Both the position numbers and the translations under genes were made by a program. The notes below the pieces were generated by a model that ran no database searches, had not been told where the DNA came from, and worked only from the letters and a program-made list of their open reading frames with translations. From Erpobdella octoculata (taxonomy: Eukaryota; Annelida; Clitellata; Hirudinida; Erpobdellidae): a DNA stretch of 64,000 bases. Location: positions 549,001 to 613,000 of the forward strand of contig OZ022245.1 in the NCBI GenBank assembly GCA_963978895.1, given 5' to 3'. Positions 10,401-21,053 of the stretch are shown here, piece after piece. Positions within the stretch are counted from its first letter, which is position 1, and each line of letters starts with the position of its first letter.

Positions 10401-13338
10401 CTAGACGCTATTGACCGTTTCCCCTATACACCGAATTCCGCATCGGAATTTCCATTGTAATTAGAAAGTAAAACTAAATAAATATGTCCGAGCCAAAAGT
10501 TTAATTTATTCCGGTAGCAATATATGTGCTTAATCCAAATGTAAAAAAAAAATTAAAAAAAAAAAAGTTTTTTAGGCGTGATACGGCTATAACCGAGGCC
10601 CATCGATTTTTTCGAATGGCCTCAAAAAACCGGAAATAAATATGGAAAAAATATAAATAATTTTTTCCGATGGCTTATATTTTGGAATTTAGTTGTAAAT
10701 AATATTCTGAATTCAAATATGTAAAAAAATATTTAAAAAAAAAAGTTCTTTAGGTGCTAGACGCTATTGACCGTTTCCCTTATACACCGAATTCCGCATC
10801 GGAATTTCCATTGTAATTAGAAAGTAAAACTAAATAAATATGTCCGAGCCAAAAGTTTAATTTATTCCGATAGCAATTTATGTGCTTAATCCAAATGTAA
10901 AAAAAAATTTTAAATAGAAATAGTTTTCTAGGCGTGATACGGCTATAACCGAGGCCCATCGATTTTTTCTAATGGCCTCAAAATACCGGAAATAAATATG
11001 GAAAAAATATAAATAATTTTTTCCGATGGCTTATATTTTGGAACTTAGTTGTAAATAATATTCTGAATTCAAATATCTAAAAAAATATTAAAAAAAAAAA
11101 GTTCTTTAGGTGCTACACGCTATTGACCGTTTCCCTTATACACCGAATTCCGCATCGGAATTTCCATTGTAATTAAAAAGTAAAATTAAATAAATATTTC
11201 CGAGCCAAAAGTTTAATTTATTCCGATAGCAATTTATGTGCTTAATCCAAATGTAAAAAAAAAATTTAAATAGAAATAGTTTTCTAGGCGTGATACGGCT
11301 ATAACCGAGGCCCATCGATTTTTTCTAATGGCCTCAAAATACCGGAAATAAATATGGAAAAAATATAAATAATTTTTTCCGATGGCTTATATTTTGGAAC
11401 TTAGTTGTAAATAATATTCTGAATTCAAATATCTAAAAAAATATTAAAAAAAAAAAGTTCTTTAGGTGCTAGACGCTATTGACCGTTTCCCTTATACACC
11501 GAATTCCGCATCGGAATTTCCATTGTAATTAGAAAGTAAAACTAAATAAATATTTACAGTTGTAAGTGGTGCAGACATAGTTCACATTGGAATTGTTCGA
11601 CAGCCCATTGTTCCGGTGATAGATTTAGATGTGTGCATACCCCATGCACCCAACGCTGGCAGTCTTTGCATTGGACATAGAAATGGTCAATGTTCGGTTT
11701 GTTTCAGTACAAGCAATCGTCGTACATGTCGTCCGAGGATTCCAGTAAACCCTTTTTTATGGCGGCTCGTATTTCGTCGGGATTGAAGATTTCGTTCGTT
11801 GATGTTCCTTTATCAAGGTGTCTCATTATATGCATGATGAAAACACCACAATTCCAGCTGTCACGTTGTATGGTACGGACCGGATTACCAACGTGCTTCC
11901 AGATAATTGGATTTTCTCCTGTTATGGTGCACCACGCTTTATAATATTTCAAGAAGCTAGCGATCGCAATTTTAGCAATTGCTAATTTAGAACCCATAGG
12001 GTCGTAAAATTGAAGAGTTTTTTTCTCTGGAGTTTGCAATTATAAGAGTGAAGTGGGAATTTTTTAGTATAGGAAAAAATGTTATATCCTTGGTAAAAAT
12101 TGGGACATTAAATATACGGTTTGTAGGATCGAGAGCTTGCGTCATTACAGATGTTGACCCGTCGCAATCAACGTAAACTGAGTTTGTAAGATTTGTTTGC
12201 CCGAAGTAATCTAAAGCCCAAGTTGTAACCAACTCTTTGGGCCGAAGGGACAAGAAATCCTCCAACACCAAAGCTACGCCGTTATTTCGACATACCGTCA
12301 TCTTTTTATTTACTTCCACATCTATATAGTAGTTGTCATTTAATTTAGTTGTATTTTTATCAATGTCGTTATAAATGTGATTTCTTTCTCCCGTTGCAAT
12401 ACGCTACTGTTACTCGGTTGATTTCTTGATAAAGTATTTATTCATAATATAATTATGCCAAAAATTTTAAATTTAAATCAAGTAAATAAATTTTATTTTA
12501 GTTGTATTTTTATCAATGTCTTTTTAAATTTGATTTCTTTCTCCCGTTGCTATACGCTACTGTTACTCGGTTGATTTCTTGATAAAGTATTTATTCATAA
12601 TATAATTAAGTCAAAAAATTTAAATTTAAATCAAGTAAATAAATTTTATTTTAGTTGTATTTTTATCAATGTCTTTTTAAATTTGATTTCTTTCTCCCGT
12701 TGCAATACGCTACTGTTACTCGGTTGATTTCTTGATAAAGTATTTATTCATAATATAATTAAGTCAAAAAATTTAAATTTAAATCAAGTAAATAAATTTA
12801 ATTTATTTATATTTGTAAAAATGTCGTTCTAAATGTGATTTTTATATCCTATTGAAATATCTTTTGTTTACTATCTTTTCGTTGCTAACTTCCTAAATTC
12901 GTTGCTGGCCGAGTCGTTGCTAACTTCATGGCCCTGAATAAATCTAATGAACTTGAAAGAGACTCGACGGCTCATACATTCATCACACGATGCCTCGACA
13001 CGCACAAGTTACGCTTTCCTCGATGCTGTCGTGCACCGTCAACGATGACAACAATAATACACGACACAAATAACAGAACGGCACCAGTTCTCCTCACCTT
13101 TCTCTTTGTCGACTCTGATGACGACGACGCACTCATCGCGTCCGATCCTGATGAGTTTGTTGATGGATCTGATTCTTCTCCTAGACAGCTCGCTGAGCAG
13201 GATCATGCCCTCGATCTTGTTGTACTCCAGCAGGTGGACGTAGGCTCCCATCTCGGCTATCGAAAGGACCGTCACCATCACGACGTCGTCGATCTCTGGA
13301 AAGCGGTGCTCGTAAAAACGGCAAGTCAGGGTCGGCAT
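7416..13338 (-). CDS. EIF2S1: Eukaryotic translation initiation factor 2 subunit alpha (eIF2-alpha)
   Basis: The subunit of the eIF2 GTPase complex that delivers initiator Met-tRNA; its Ser51 is the target of the integrated-stress-response kinases. Seven coding exons: 13338-13098, 9567-9488, 9197-9049, 8880-8774, 8484-8387, 8111-7965 and 7658-7416, totalling 1065 nt (354 residues plus stop), all with GT-AG borders and matching phase. The N-terminal S1/OB fold (from FYEHRFPE) includes [14 protein letters not shown], whose second Ser is residue 52 with Met, i.e. Ser51. The helical domain follows ([15 protein letters not shown]), then the C-terminal domain ([13 protein letters not shown]). The tail after residue about 290 is unusually long and acidic, coded by GAT/GAA microsatellite-like DNA in the last exon. 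Intron 1 is 3.5 kb and hosts satellite arrays and a transposon relic; the other introns are short. Start and stop are both clear. Confidence 0.97.
9765..11552. repeat. Tandem array, five copies of a 355-356-bp unit
   Basis: The landmark 'gtccgagcc' recurs at 9775, 10130, 10486 and 10842, with a variant at 11198, giving a spacing of 355-356 bp. Copies are nearly identical in the middle and more diverged at the ends. Each unit contains two related halves: 'ttttttaggcgtgatacgg' and 'ttctttaggtgctagacgc', each preceded by an A-rich block, are about 178 bp apart, so the array is a diverged dimer of a roughly 178-bp monomer. It lies in eIF2-alpha intron 1 and abuts the Ulp1/PHD relic. Confidence 0.95.
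11554..12420 (-). pseudogene. Decayed Ulp1 (C48) protease plus PHD finger, transposon-type protein
   Basis: Minus-strand reading frame in eIF2-alpha intron 1. It has the full C48 catalytic pattern: His in HFTLII, Asp in FYDPMG, Gln and Cys in [11 protein letters not shown]. About 60 residues downstream is a PHD-finger pattern ([16 protein letters not shown], then QCELC). Two lesions break it: a frameshift in a run of seven A near 12020-12030, between His and Asp, and a TGA at 11704-11706 just where the first PHD Cys pair should be. The frame begins near 12405 after an AG. Ulp1-like proteases and PHD fingers are both known cargo of several eukaryotic DNA transposons, but no transposase is visible, so the superfamily is unassigned. 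Position between two tandem arrays suggests a single element. Confidence 0.8.
12345..12835. repeat. Tandem array, three-plus copies of a 153-bp unit
   Basis: 'ttagttgtatttttatcaat' starts at 12345, 12498 and 12651, and a diverged copy at about 12803. The first unit overlaps the 5-prime end of the Ulp1-like frame; in the others the corresponding codons are interrupted by stops. The array therefore appears to have grown by duplicating the start of that exon with adjacent non-coding sequence. Confidence 0.92.
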
Positions 13339-14231
13339 CTTGTCGGTTTTTCTTTACTTCAAACTTTGATGAACATAAAAAAATGAATTTAGATAGTAAA
13401 CATTTTACATAATTAATTAAGAAATGAGCCAGTATTACTTTCGTATGAATATGAATATGTTTTCATTTAAAATTGATAATCAATATGATGAATTTTTTAT
13501 TGAAATGGCTAACAGAAAAGCATTAAAAAACTGGGAAGGCAACGTTTTCACATGCCACGCCGATTGCATCATAACTCAAAAATGCCCATTACAAATCTCG
13601 TCTAATAAATAAATCGAATAAAAACTTTTCATGATTTTTTTTTAACTTTTGAAACTAAATGTATTTTCTTATAAATAACGCATGAAAAAAGCAGAACTAT
13701 CAACGTAAACTTAGAATAAACACAGAGAACGGCACCTCCTACGAACTCAGTCAAAAAGCATATGGCTTTAACTTCAATAAACTATTGCCAAAAAACACTA
13801 ACTTTAAAAAAAGTTAAATCCAACGCTTTGTATTTGTCTTATAATATTGCAAAATTAATAAAATAAAAGTAGTGATGAAAGAACAATAAGAAAACTGAGC
13901 AACAAAAAAAATCTGATTTATCGTTGGTGTTTGAGTGGTTTTGCAACGTCTATGCTACATGCTACATAAGATGTCTATGGTAAGTACACATTGTAAACAT
14001 TTATTTATCAGACTGCTTACTAATAAAAAAAATTAACAAAATTTAATATTTATAACACGTTTTTTTATTTAAAATTATAAATATAATAAAACTTTTGTAG
14101 TGCTTATTACTGAAGCTCCAAAGCGCTCAACTCTATGGCTCAACTACAACTAAAGCAACGACAAAGAGATGTCTGTTTAAGTTTTGCCAGAAAACAAGTT
14201 GTGATACAAAAGCTGTCTAAAATTTATATAA
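13339..14231. other. Upstream region of eIF2-alpha, no gene seen
   Basis: AT-rich sequence without convincing coding potential. The promoter of eIF2-alpha should lie in its left part, but I see no clear TATA or initiator on the minus strand. Short ORFs here have no family features. Confidence 0.5.
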
Positions 14232-14446
14232 ATCCCTTCTGAGTCTGGTCTTCGTTCTTCTTCTCTTAATCACTCTAGCATCTTCACTATTAAGCACTCT
14301 TTTGCTAAACGCTCTTTCTCCTACTCTGGTCCCTATCTCTGGAACTCTCTTCCTGCTTCACTTACTAACTTTACTTCTCTTGCAGTTTTCCGTCGTGGAC
14401 TTAAAACACATCTGTTTAATAAGTTCCTGACCGAGCGCTATTGAAC
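14232..14446 (+). mobile_element. 3-prime fragment of a non-LTR retrotransposon ORF2
   Basis: The plus-strand frame ending at a TGA near 14445 reads RSFSYSGPYLWNSLPASL and then FRRGLKTHLFNKF. This matches the conserved C-terminal tail of CR1/L2/jockey-type ORF2 proteins (Lys-Arg-Ser-Phe ... Leu-Trp-Asn-Ser-Leu-Pro ... Phe-Lys ... Leu-Lys-Thr-His-Leu-Phe). Everything upstream (endonuclease, most of the reverse transcriptase) is missing, as is typical of 5-prime truncated copies. A G-run and other repeat debris follow to about 14560. Confidence 0.75.
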
Positions 14447-14449
14447 GCC

Positions 14450-15342
14450 ACGGACATAGGCGTAGACTTCGGGGGGGGGGCAGCGGGGCAAGCTTCCCCC
14501 GGACCAAATCTTGTCCCCCCGGGAAAAGTGTCTGCCCCCGCCGGGAAAAATATAAATACTGCATTTTTATTAATTTATGGATGTGTACATTTTGTAAAGC
14601 GCTATAAAATTTGTTTTTAACATTAATAATTAATATTAACCTGTTATATTAATATCTATTTTTTTATTCGACTAGTTTCATAACTATTCGACTTGTTTAA
14701 TATCTATTTTTGGATCTTTTGTACCTGCATTTATTTCTAAATCGAGTGTATTTAAAATTAAAGTTTGTGTTAAAAAACTCGTGTTTTCCTTTAACTGTTA
14801 TTTGCTATTTTACTTGTCCATCTTATGTCAAACGCTCTTTTTCTTACTTTGATATTTTAATTAGCAAACGCCTTCGGAGGGGATATACAACATTGCTGAT
14901 GCAGCATTTTTAAACGGATCTTTATAGTCATTTTGAAAATACACGACCAGAGTGCAACAACATTTCATCAACGAATTTTCGAATTTTTCTTCTGTTATAT
15001 ACATTATCAAAACAAAAAGTCATATTTTTCAAAAAAAACAAAGAACAAGATTTTAATTACTATAGGTACATTTGAAACTAATAACTAAAAACAGAAAAAT
15101 TGATTATAGCATGAAAGTAAACGGATATATAGAAGCTATTACTCTAACTCCCGTAAAACAAAAAACATTCATTTGAATACTCTAAGAAAAAAGGTTTCAT
15201 TGATAAAAGTAAGCAAAATACTTAAAAGTGAGTTCATCATATATCGAGTTTTTATTAAACGTTTTATTTCTACAACTAATGACAACACAATAAATACGAC
15301 GAGGGAATACTTAAAGCGTCTCCCACAGAGTTAGGTATCGCT

Positions 15343-15381
<39 letters not shown>

Positions 15382-15443
15382 CCTTATAATCAATTATTTT
15401 TACCCAGTATTTTATGACAGATCACATAAGTTCAGCCCGCTAT
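14450..15443. other. Intergenic, repeat fragments and a TA run
   Basis: Contains a G-rich 'gggggggggcagcgggg' fragment, a dispersed-repeat tail at about 14733-14810 (the 'aaagtttgtgttaaaaaactcg' type seen again at 22560 and 43200), and a (TA)n at 15342-15378. No gene seen. Confidence 0.6.
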
Positions 15444-18000
15444 TCACAACAAATCAAATATGTAAAGCGATGTCGCGGCCACAAACAACCTCGATCTGAA
15501 CGTGTCTACAAATATCCTCAACGGGTTCTTAACTCCGCCCAGGCCCGGAGGAAGAATCTCTCTGATGAAATTGAGGTGTCCGTCCAGAACGATCACTCTA
15601 TCGTTACCGCTATCACAAACGTAAATGAGACCCTCTTTGTCCACAGCCAGATGCGAAGGTTTTTGCAGCGCTGGGCTGGGCGTTGTTGTTCCTCCTGAAC
15701 GAGGTCCGTCGTCGGCAGAAACACGCTGGTTTCTTTTATAGGTCTGAATTGGCATGCCTTTGTCGTCAACGAGAAGCAGTTGGTTATCGTTAGTGCAGTA
15801 GAGATAATTGTAGCTCTGCTCGTCTGAAAAACACTGAGATTTATAGGCGAGGGTGTGGCAAGCGTTGCCAGTAAGTGTACCGTTTTGGCTTCCAGCGTCG
15901 TCGAATTCGACATTGGCTTGGTTGTGGTTGCTGGAACGACCTGTGATGTTTTTATGCGGCACTTTGCTAAATTGGACGACTTTGCCTTCTAGCTTTTTGT
16001 TTTTTATTTCTGCTGCTCTGTTCTTGCATTGGCTTGTTGCCAAAATGCTTCCACACGGTGTTAGCGAAAGTGTGGAGTAGGACTCTTTTGTTGGTATTTT
16101 TGTGACTTGCTTGGAAGACATATCCACTCTGAAGATAGATTTTCCAGACCACTCTGTAATGTAGAGAGCCTCTGATTGGTCAGAAACCAAGTCGTATGGA
16201 TTTTTCAGCTCTTTGACGTTGAAGTTTGGCATTCGTTCCAGTGTGTCTAAGCTGAGAAGATATACAGTCGAACTGTTGGCAGTAACTACGACAAGATGTT
16301 TCCGGGTGGCTGTCAAACCTCTAACCTCGTTGTCGAATGTAACGACATCGACAAGGTTAGAAGATAGACAACTGATCGAACCAGGAACTGAAAGTCAAAA
16401 AGAAGAAATAGCTTGAAAATAAAATGGTTTACATATATGATTATATATTATGACCATCACCATCACTGTCTCACTCATCATTATCACCGCCCGTGACTTA
16501 GGTTTTTTGTCTATATTAAAGCGTGTTTTGATGTGTAAATTTAAAACGAGGTAGTATAATAATAGCGGTAAAGTTTTCTGAGTTCAATTCCCATCGATGA
16601 AAAATGCGATCGAAATTTCTAGCGAAGAACGTCAATTGCTCATCTCAGACCAACTCAGCATTTTGTCTACTTGTGGAACAACAGCTTGAAAAACTTTGGT
16701 TATTATTCCATGAAATGTGGTAGGAGAAGCTGTCCAAAACTTCATGTTTTTACGCTTTTTTTCGCGACTCTTACTGCCATCATCACTCATCGTCATTACA
16801 TAAATTAAATTACTTACTCAAATCGACATTGGCAATATGAAGACTTCCAACACTAGGACAGGCTGATGCAGGTTCAGTCGGTCTGAAGATGAAATCTAGC
16901 TTGCTTTGAATGTCCACCCGCTTTGACATAACCTCGTTCTGTTTGGTTGTAATTTTTTTCAAAGTTTCCTCTAAGCATCTTCTCTCATCTTTCGTTAACT
17001 GACTTTTTTCTTGAAAGTCCGTAAGCGTCTTTCGCGATTTAGCCAAAGTCACGACAGAGTTGACCAATTCTTCTTTCGTGTCCTCAACACGTGAGCAGAA
17101 CTTCAGGGACTCTTTTTTCAAGCGGTCTAACATCGAATCCATCTGAGCCTCGACTTTTTTCCGAATTCTATCGCCTGCTTCAACGATGGAAATTTGAGTT
17201 CTTAACATCTTCTGACAGAACTCCTCTACAGTCTGATCGCAATGGGCCAACTTTAACTGAAGGTGATCAATCCTGCGGTTGAGATCAGAAACCTTTTTTT
17301 CGACTTCTGCTTGAAGTTCTTTAATTTTTAAGCGCTCCTCTGGGCTAAGTTCAAGATCAGCTGGTTTTTCACGACGATTGGTTTTGGCTTTTGGGTACTT
17401 GCACGTTCCTAATCGATTTAAGTACTTTCTCTTCCTACCGTTATGAACAGATTTCTTGATGAATGTTGTAACTGTCTCGTCGGGGTTGAATAAAGGTACT
17501 ACTTCGTGTTTACGATTCCTTCTCATGATACCGTGGCACTCGCAGCATCTTCGACACATGCTGAGCCGGCAATCTTTGCAGAAGATCACGGCCGGGTTTG
17601 TCTGGATCTCCTTGTTTGTGTAGTTTTTTCTTTTAGCCCCCTGAGACTGATGATTCTGTTGCAGAACGTAACAGTCGATGGCGATTTCATCGACGGCGCA
17701 GTTTCCATGTTCGCTGTCTTCTTCGTCGTCGCTGCAGTCGCAGTTTTCGCACACTTTTGAGAAACTTTCAGAAGTGTCTGAAGAAGCCCCTGCGACTGGA
17801 AAAAATGTCGGATTCCTTATCAATCTCAAACCGTAACTACATTCGTAGTCATTTCCATTGTCGACATCAAGATCGTCAAATGCCGCTTCTTCTCCTTCAA
17901 TATCCATATTCTCACTGGAGTTTTCTTGATGGCTTGAAGTGTCGTCAAAACCGTTAGATGCGTATTGCAAATTAAAGATCGGATAATGTCCATGCGCCAT
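15444..18000 (-). CDS. TRIM-like protein: B-box, coiled coil and NHL-type beta-propeller, no RING
   Basis: Two exons, 18000-16818 and 16387-15444, joined in phase (GTAAGT donor, TTTCAG acceptor), give 2127 nt or 708 residues. The N-terminal 100 residues are acidic and Ser-rich. A B-box-type zinc finger lies at about 135-170 (FCKDCRLSMC, CRRCCECHG, NRKHEVVPL). Residues about 215-365 are a charged heptad-like coiled coil. The C-terminal 310 residues have the repeating hydrophobic/Asp-Asn pattern of NHL blades (HLAVDKEGLIYVCDSGNDRV, then LRIFVD). TRIM-NHL and TRIM56-like proteins share this order but normally begin with a RING, which is not seen. A short upstream exon beyond 18000 cannot be excluded. 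Known relatives act as ubiquitin ligases or RNA-binding regulators; the function here is not inferred. Confidence 0.85.
16500..16790 (+). repeat. Possible SINE-derived sequence in an intron
   Basis: In the intron of the TRIM-like gene, 'gagttcaattccc' resembles a pol III B box and an upstream 'gaggtagtataataatagcgg' is a weak A-box candidate. There is no clear A-tail or target duplication. Confidence 0.25.
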
Positions 18001-19078
18001 GTCTTCTATTTACGTTGAAAATAAACCATTCAGTCTGTAGACCAATCTTTTCAAGGGGGTATTACACGACAAGAATGTTTTTTTGGCTCGTTTAACTTCC
18101 TCTTTTGACAACAGTTTTTCTCAGCGGTTAAAGTAGGGCTTACACGCGAGTGGTTTCTACAATGTGAGGATTAATACATACACACATATGTACATATTAC
18201 AGATGTGTGTGTGTTGTTTATAGTTAATATTCACAGGTTTTGCTGTAAACACAATTGATGGGTGTTAAGATTAGCTATACTTCTTTCAATGGCTTTTAAA
18301 ATAGTTTAAAAGCCTAACTAGGTTGGATCGAAGTGCGCTTGGTTATGTACGTAGAGATATTAATAGATGCAGCTATTGTCGAATCTCGATTGTCCTGGTG
18401 CAATGAGCTTTTTAAAAGGGAAATGAAAATTATTAAAACCTCGAGCACGAGTTTGTGGGAAGAAACGAATTTTGACGAATGTGACGAGTCATTCTTTGAA
18501 GTATATGTTTTAGACAAAAATTTCTGGGAAAATATTATTATAGCAATATAGGGTGAGACTTGGATGAATGTTTAGCCAATTTTAGACTTTTGAGTGTAGT
18601 ACTTAATAAAAAAGGTAAAATACCCAGAGGTGTAGCCAGGGGCAGGAGGGCCAAAATCGTCTTCGAAAGGGCGATTTTTTTGTTGTTGAAAGTACTTACG
18701 ACAACCCCCTTTGGTTATCAGCTATTTTGAAAGAAAATCTTACAAATGCAAATTTATGGGAGTGCATTTGTTTGTTAGACCTTGTCGTCGGGCGCCAAAA
18801 ACTATAGCAACGCCTCTGAAAATACCCAGGGGCGAATACAAAATTATGAAAACAAGGAGGCGCCATGCCTTTGCACAGAAAAAGTATGCATTGTAAATCT
18901 TCATTTTACCAACTTTTTACAAACTTTTATTTAGGTTACAATCTCTGCTTGTGTGTGTGTGCCTTTCTCTGTACACAAATCTTGCAAGTAAAATTTAACC
19001 AGCTTTTTGACTAGCTAGGAAGCTGAAACTTTCAGCATAGCTTTATATTGGATGACAATACATGATTCAATTAAAAAA

Positions 19079-19132
<54 letters not shown>
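18001..19132. other. Intergenic with dispersed repeats and (TA)n
   Basis: 18620-18850 is a repeat fragment ('gggcgccaaaaac', 'ggttatcagctatt') with a relative at 22640-22795. 18900-19078 is another copy of the family at 43000 ('gctaggaagctgaaactttc', 'gacaatacatgattcaatta'). A (TA)n run spans about 19081-19132. The two overlapping ORFs at 18314-18551 lack any recognisable feature. No gene seen. Confidence 0.65.
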
Positions 19133-19139
<7 letters not shown>

Positions 19140-19388
19140 GTAGGAAACTGAACGATCTGTGAAGCTGAATTGTTTCTTTAGTGTTCCTGTTCTAATAGTG
19201 TCTAATTTTTCATATATATTACCTTCAATGGATCCCTCACTTATTATCATATAGTAGATTGTATTATCAGGTTTTACTATCTTTATAATGTACACGTACC
19301 CAGTAGACCCATACAAATACTGCATCGACTGAACTGTGTAAACAACATTTTGTGTCAGGCTGGTGAAGTCAACAAATTGCATACTCAT
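19133..19388 (-). pseudogene. Truncated unknown ORF of a Polinton remnant
   Basis: About 80 residues beginning MSMQFVDFTSLTQNVVY, rich in aromatic residues, then running into a (TA)n tract that ends it. It starts 31 nt after the stop of the discoidin-like frame in the same orientation, the packed spacing expected of a multi-gene element. I do not recognise the family. Confidence 0.5.
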
Positions 19389-19419
19389 TTTATATTACGA
19401 CAATATTTAAAAAAAAAAA

Positions 19420-19917
19420 TTAATCATCATACACAAACAACTGCATAGTACTTAACCCTGGATTCGTTACCTCAGCATTTATGCAAAACAATTTATAGTA
19501 CTGAAATTTACCAACTGCGTCAACCAAAAATTCTTGATACGTACTACCTAAATACGTTGGATTAGGAGCAATGTACAAAGTAACCCAGTTTGTATTATCA
19601 GTAGATCCTTCTATTCTCCAGTTGTATATTCTTTCACCATTTGAATCTCTACCTCTTAATCCAATCTTCCAAGTTCTAACTGCTGTCGGGCAGGCAATCT
19701 TTATCCAAAAGTTTGAAGATACCTCTGCGGTAGCCCATTCACCAGTAGATCCTCCCCCACTAACATAATCTCCTTTAAATGCGTTTAAAGCAGCATAACT
19801 AGCGCTAAATTCAGAACTTGCACTTAATGCAAAACCCCGATAATTTGTATTTGATGTTAGTCTAGGGATATAACCAACGTGACATTTCTTTAAATATCTA
19901 TCAGTTAGAGTGGGTAA
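19420..19917 (-). pseudogene. Discoidin (F5/8C)-like protein fragment of a Polinton remnant
   Basis: 166 codons open from the left-pointing junction at 19917 to a TAA, with no ATG at the start, so the 5-prime end is lost. It contains a discoidin-type signature: RGFALSASSEFSASYAALNA, then GEWATAEVSSNFWIKI, and YNWRIEGSTDNTNWVTLY. In F5/8C domains these are the Ser-Ser entry loop, the Trp-Ala-Thr strand and the 'W.i.gS.Dg..W' strand. The frame abuts the integrase relic in opposite orientation. The association with a Polinton is by position; as a capsid or adhesion protein its role is unknown. Confidence 0.6.
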
Positions 19918-20586
19918 TTATGGATTGATAAAGGAAAGGAATTTTACAATAAAGATGTTAAAGCATTGGGGATTGAGTTGTATTCAACAGAGAATGAGGA
20001 AAAATCTTGCGTGGTTGAGAGGTGGAATAGAACAATGAAAGAAAAGATGTTTAAGTACTTTCATGCAAATTCTACTAGGAGATATGTTGATGTTTTAGGA
20101 CGGTGCGATGGTTAATCGATACAATAATACTAAACACTCTTCAATAAAAATGACTCCTGTTGCTGCAAGTGATAAGAAAAATGAAAGCATTGTATTTATG
20201 AATCTGTATGGAAAGCGTGCTCTGCTTGAAACGTTCAAAGTCCTAAGTTTTCTGTTGGTGACAAAGTCAGAATAACTAAAAAGAAGAAAAGATTCGAACA
20301 TGGTTACACTCCTCGATGGACTGAAGAAATCTTTACTGTTTCTAGGATCCAGTACACAAATCCTTTCACATATAAGATAACCGATATGAATGGTGAAGAT
20401 ATTCAAGGCACATTTTATGAACAAGAGCTACAAAAGAACAAACAAGAAATATTCAGAATTGAAAAGATAATACGAAAACGCGGTAACAAGTGTTTAGTGA
20501 AATGGCTAGGTTATCGTGATTCATTTAACTCGTGGGTTGATGCTGAATCTCTTCTCAGAACTTATGATACTTATTGCGATGAATAG
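19918..20586 (+). mobile_element. Polinton/Maverick integrase relic with chromodomain
   Basis: Plus-strand frames encode the C-terminal half of a retroviral-type (rve) integrase as found in Polintons: DKGKEF carries the second catalytic Asp and CVVERWNRTMKEK the catalytic Glu. These are followed by KHSSIKMTPV, an SH3-like segment (FSVGDKVRIT) and a chromodomain (CLVKWLGYRDSFNSWVDAESL minus the last residue). The N-terminal zinc region and first Asp are missing, cut at the inverted junction near 19917. At least two frameshifts (near 20099 and 20210-20235) break the rest, so it is not functional. Stop at 20584-20586. Confidence 0.85.
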
Positions 20587-21053
20587 CGTTCAAACGCGAA
20601 CGCCTAGTGTGCGTGTTAGCTTCGCTCGTTTTTTAACAGTATGAGCACTGGCATATGGGCGTTATACAGCAGCAGTGGCCTGACGCAAGTTTGAGTTCCG
20701 CGTTGGCTGGATAGCGCTGCACGACCTACATACAAATTTGTTCGATAGTTGAAGATGATTTCAGTACAGTGAAGACCGGCGCCAACATCTCTTACTGACG
20801 GTTAGTTTTTCTGCTTGATGGCATTCGCGTCTGATTACTGATTATTTTCATTTAATTCTCATCACCGGTGTTTGAATTATTTTTACAGCAGCGGTATAAG
20901 ATAATAAGTTCATAAGCTATAGTTATAATTAATGTTTAGAACACATATGTGACCTAGTTTTATTGATTTTTTTCTTCAGTCGTGCAGTTGTTCGTAACCT
21001 GCAGCTACTACTTTCACTAGCCTACCTCTAAATAACATCACAACAGTACGAGG
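20587..21053 (+). promoter_or_regulatory. Putative leader with one intron upstream of the orphan ORF
   Basis: A possible non-coding first exon ends at a 'gacg|gttagt' donor near 20801, and a T-rich tract plus CAG acceptor lies at about 20981, 73 nt before the ATG of the orphan ORF. Both are consensus matches only; no core promoter is evident. Confidence 0.3.

Noticed and set aside
9765..11552. CRISPR-like array
   Set aside because: Units are contiguous 355-bp satellite copies without short repeats and unique spacers, in an animal genome.
18314..18551. Overlapping 67- and 72-residue ORFs on both strands
   Set aside because: No motif, no context, and mutually overlapping; could be chance.
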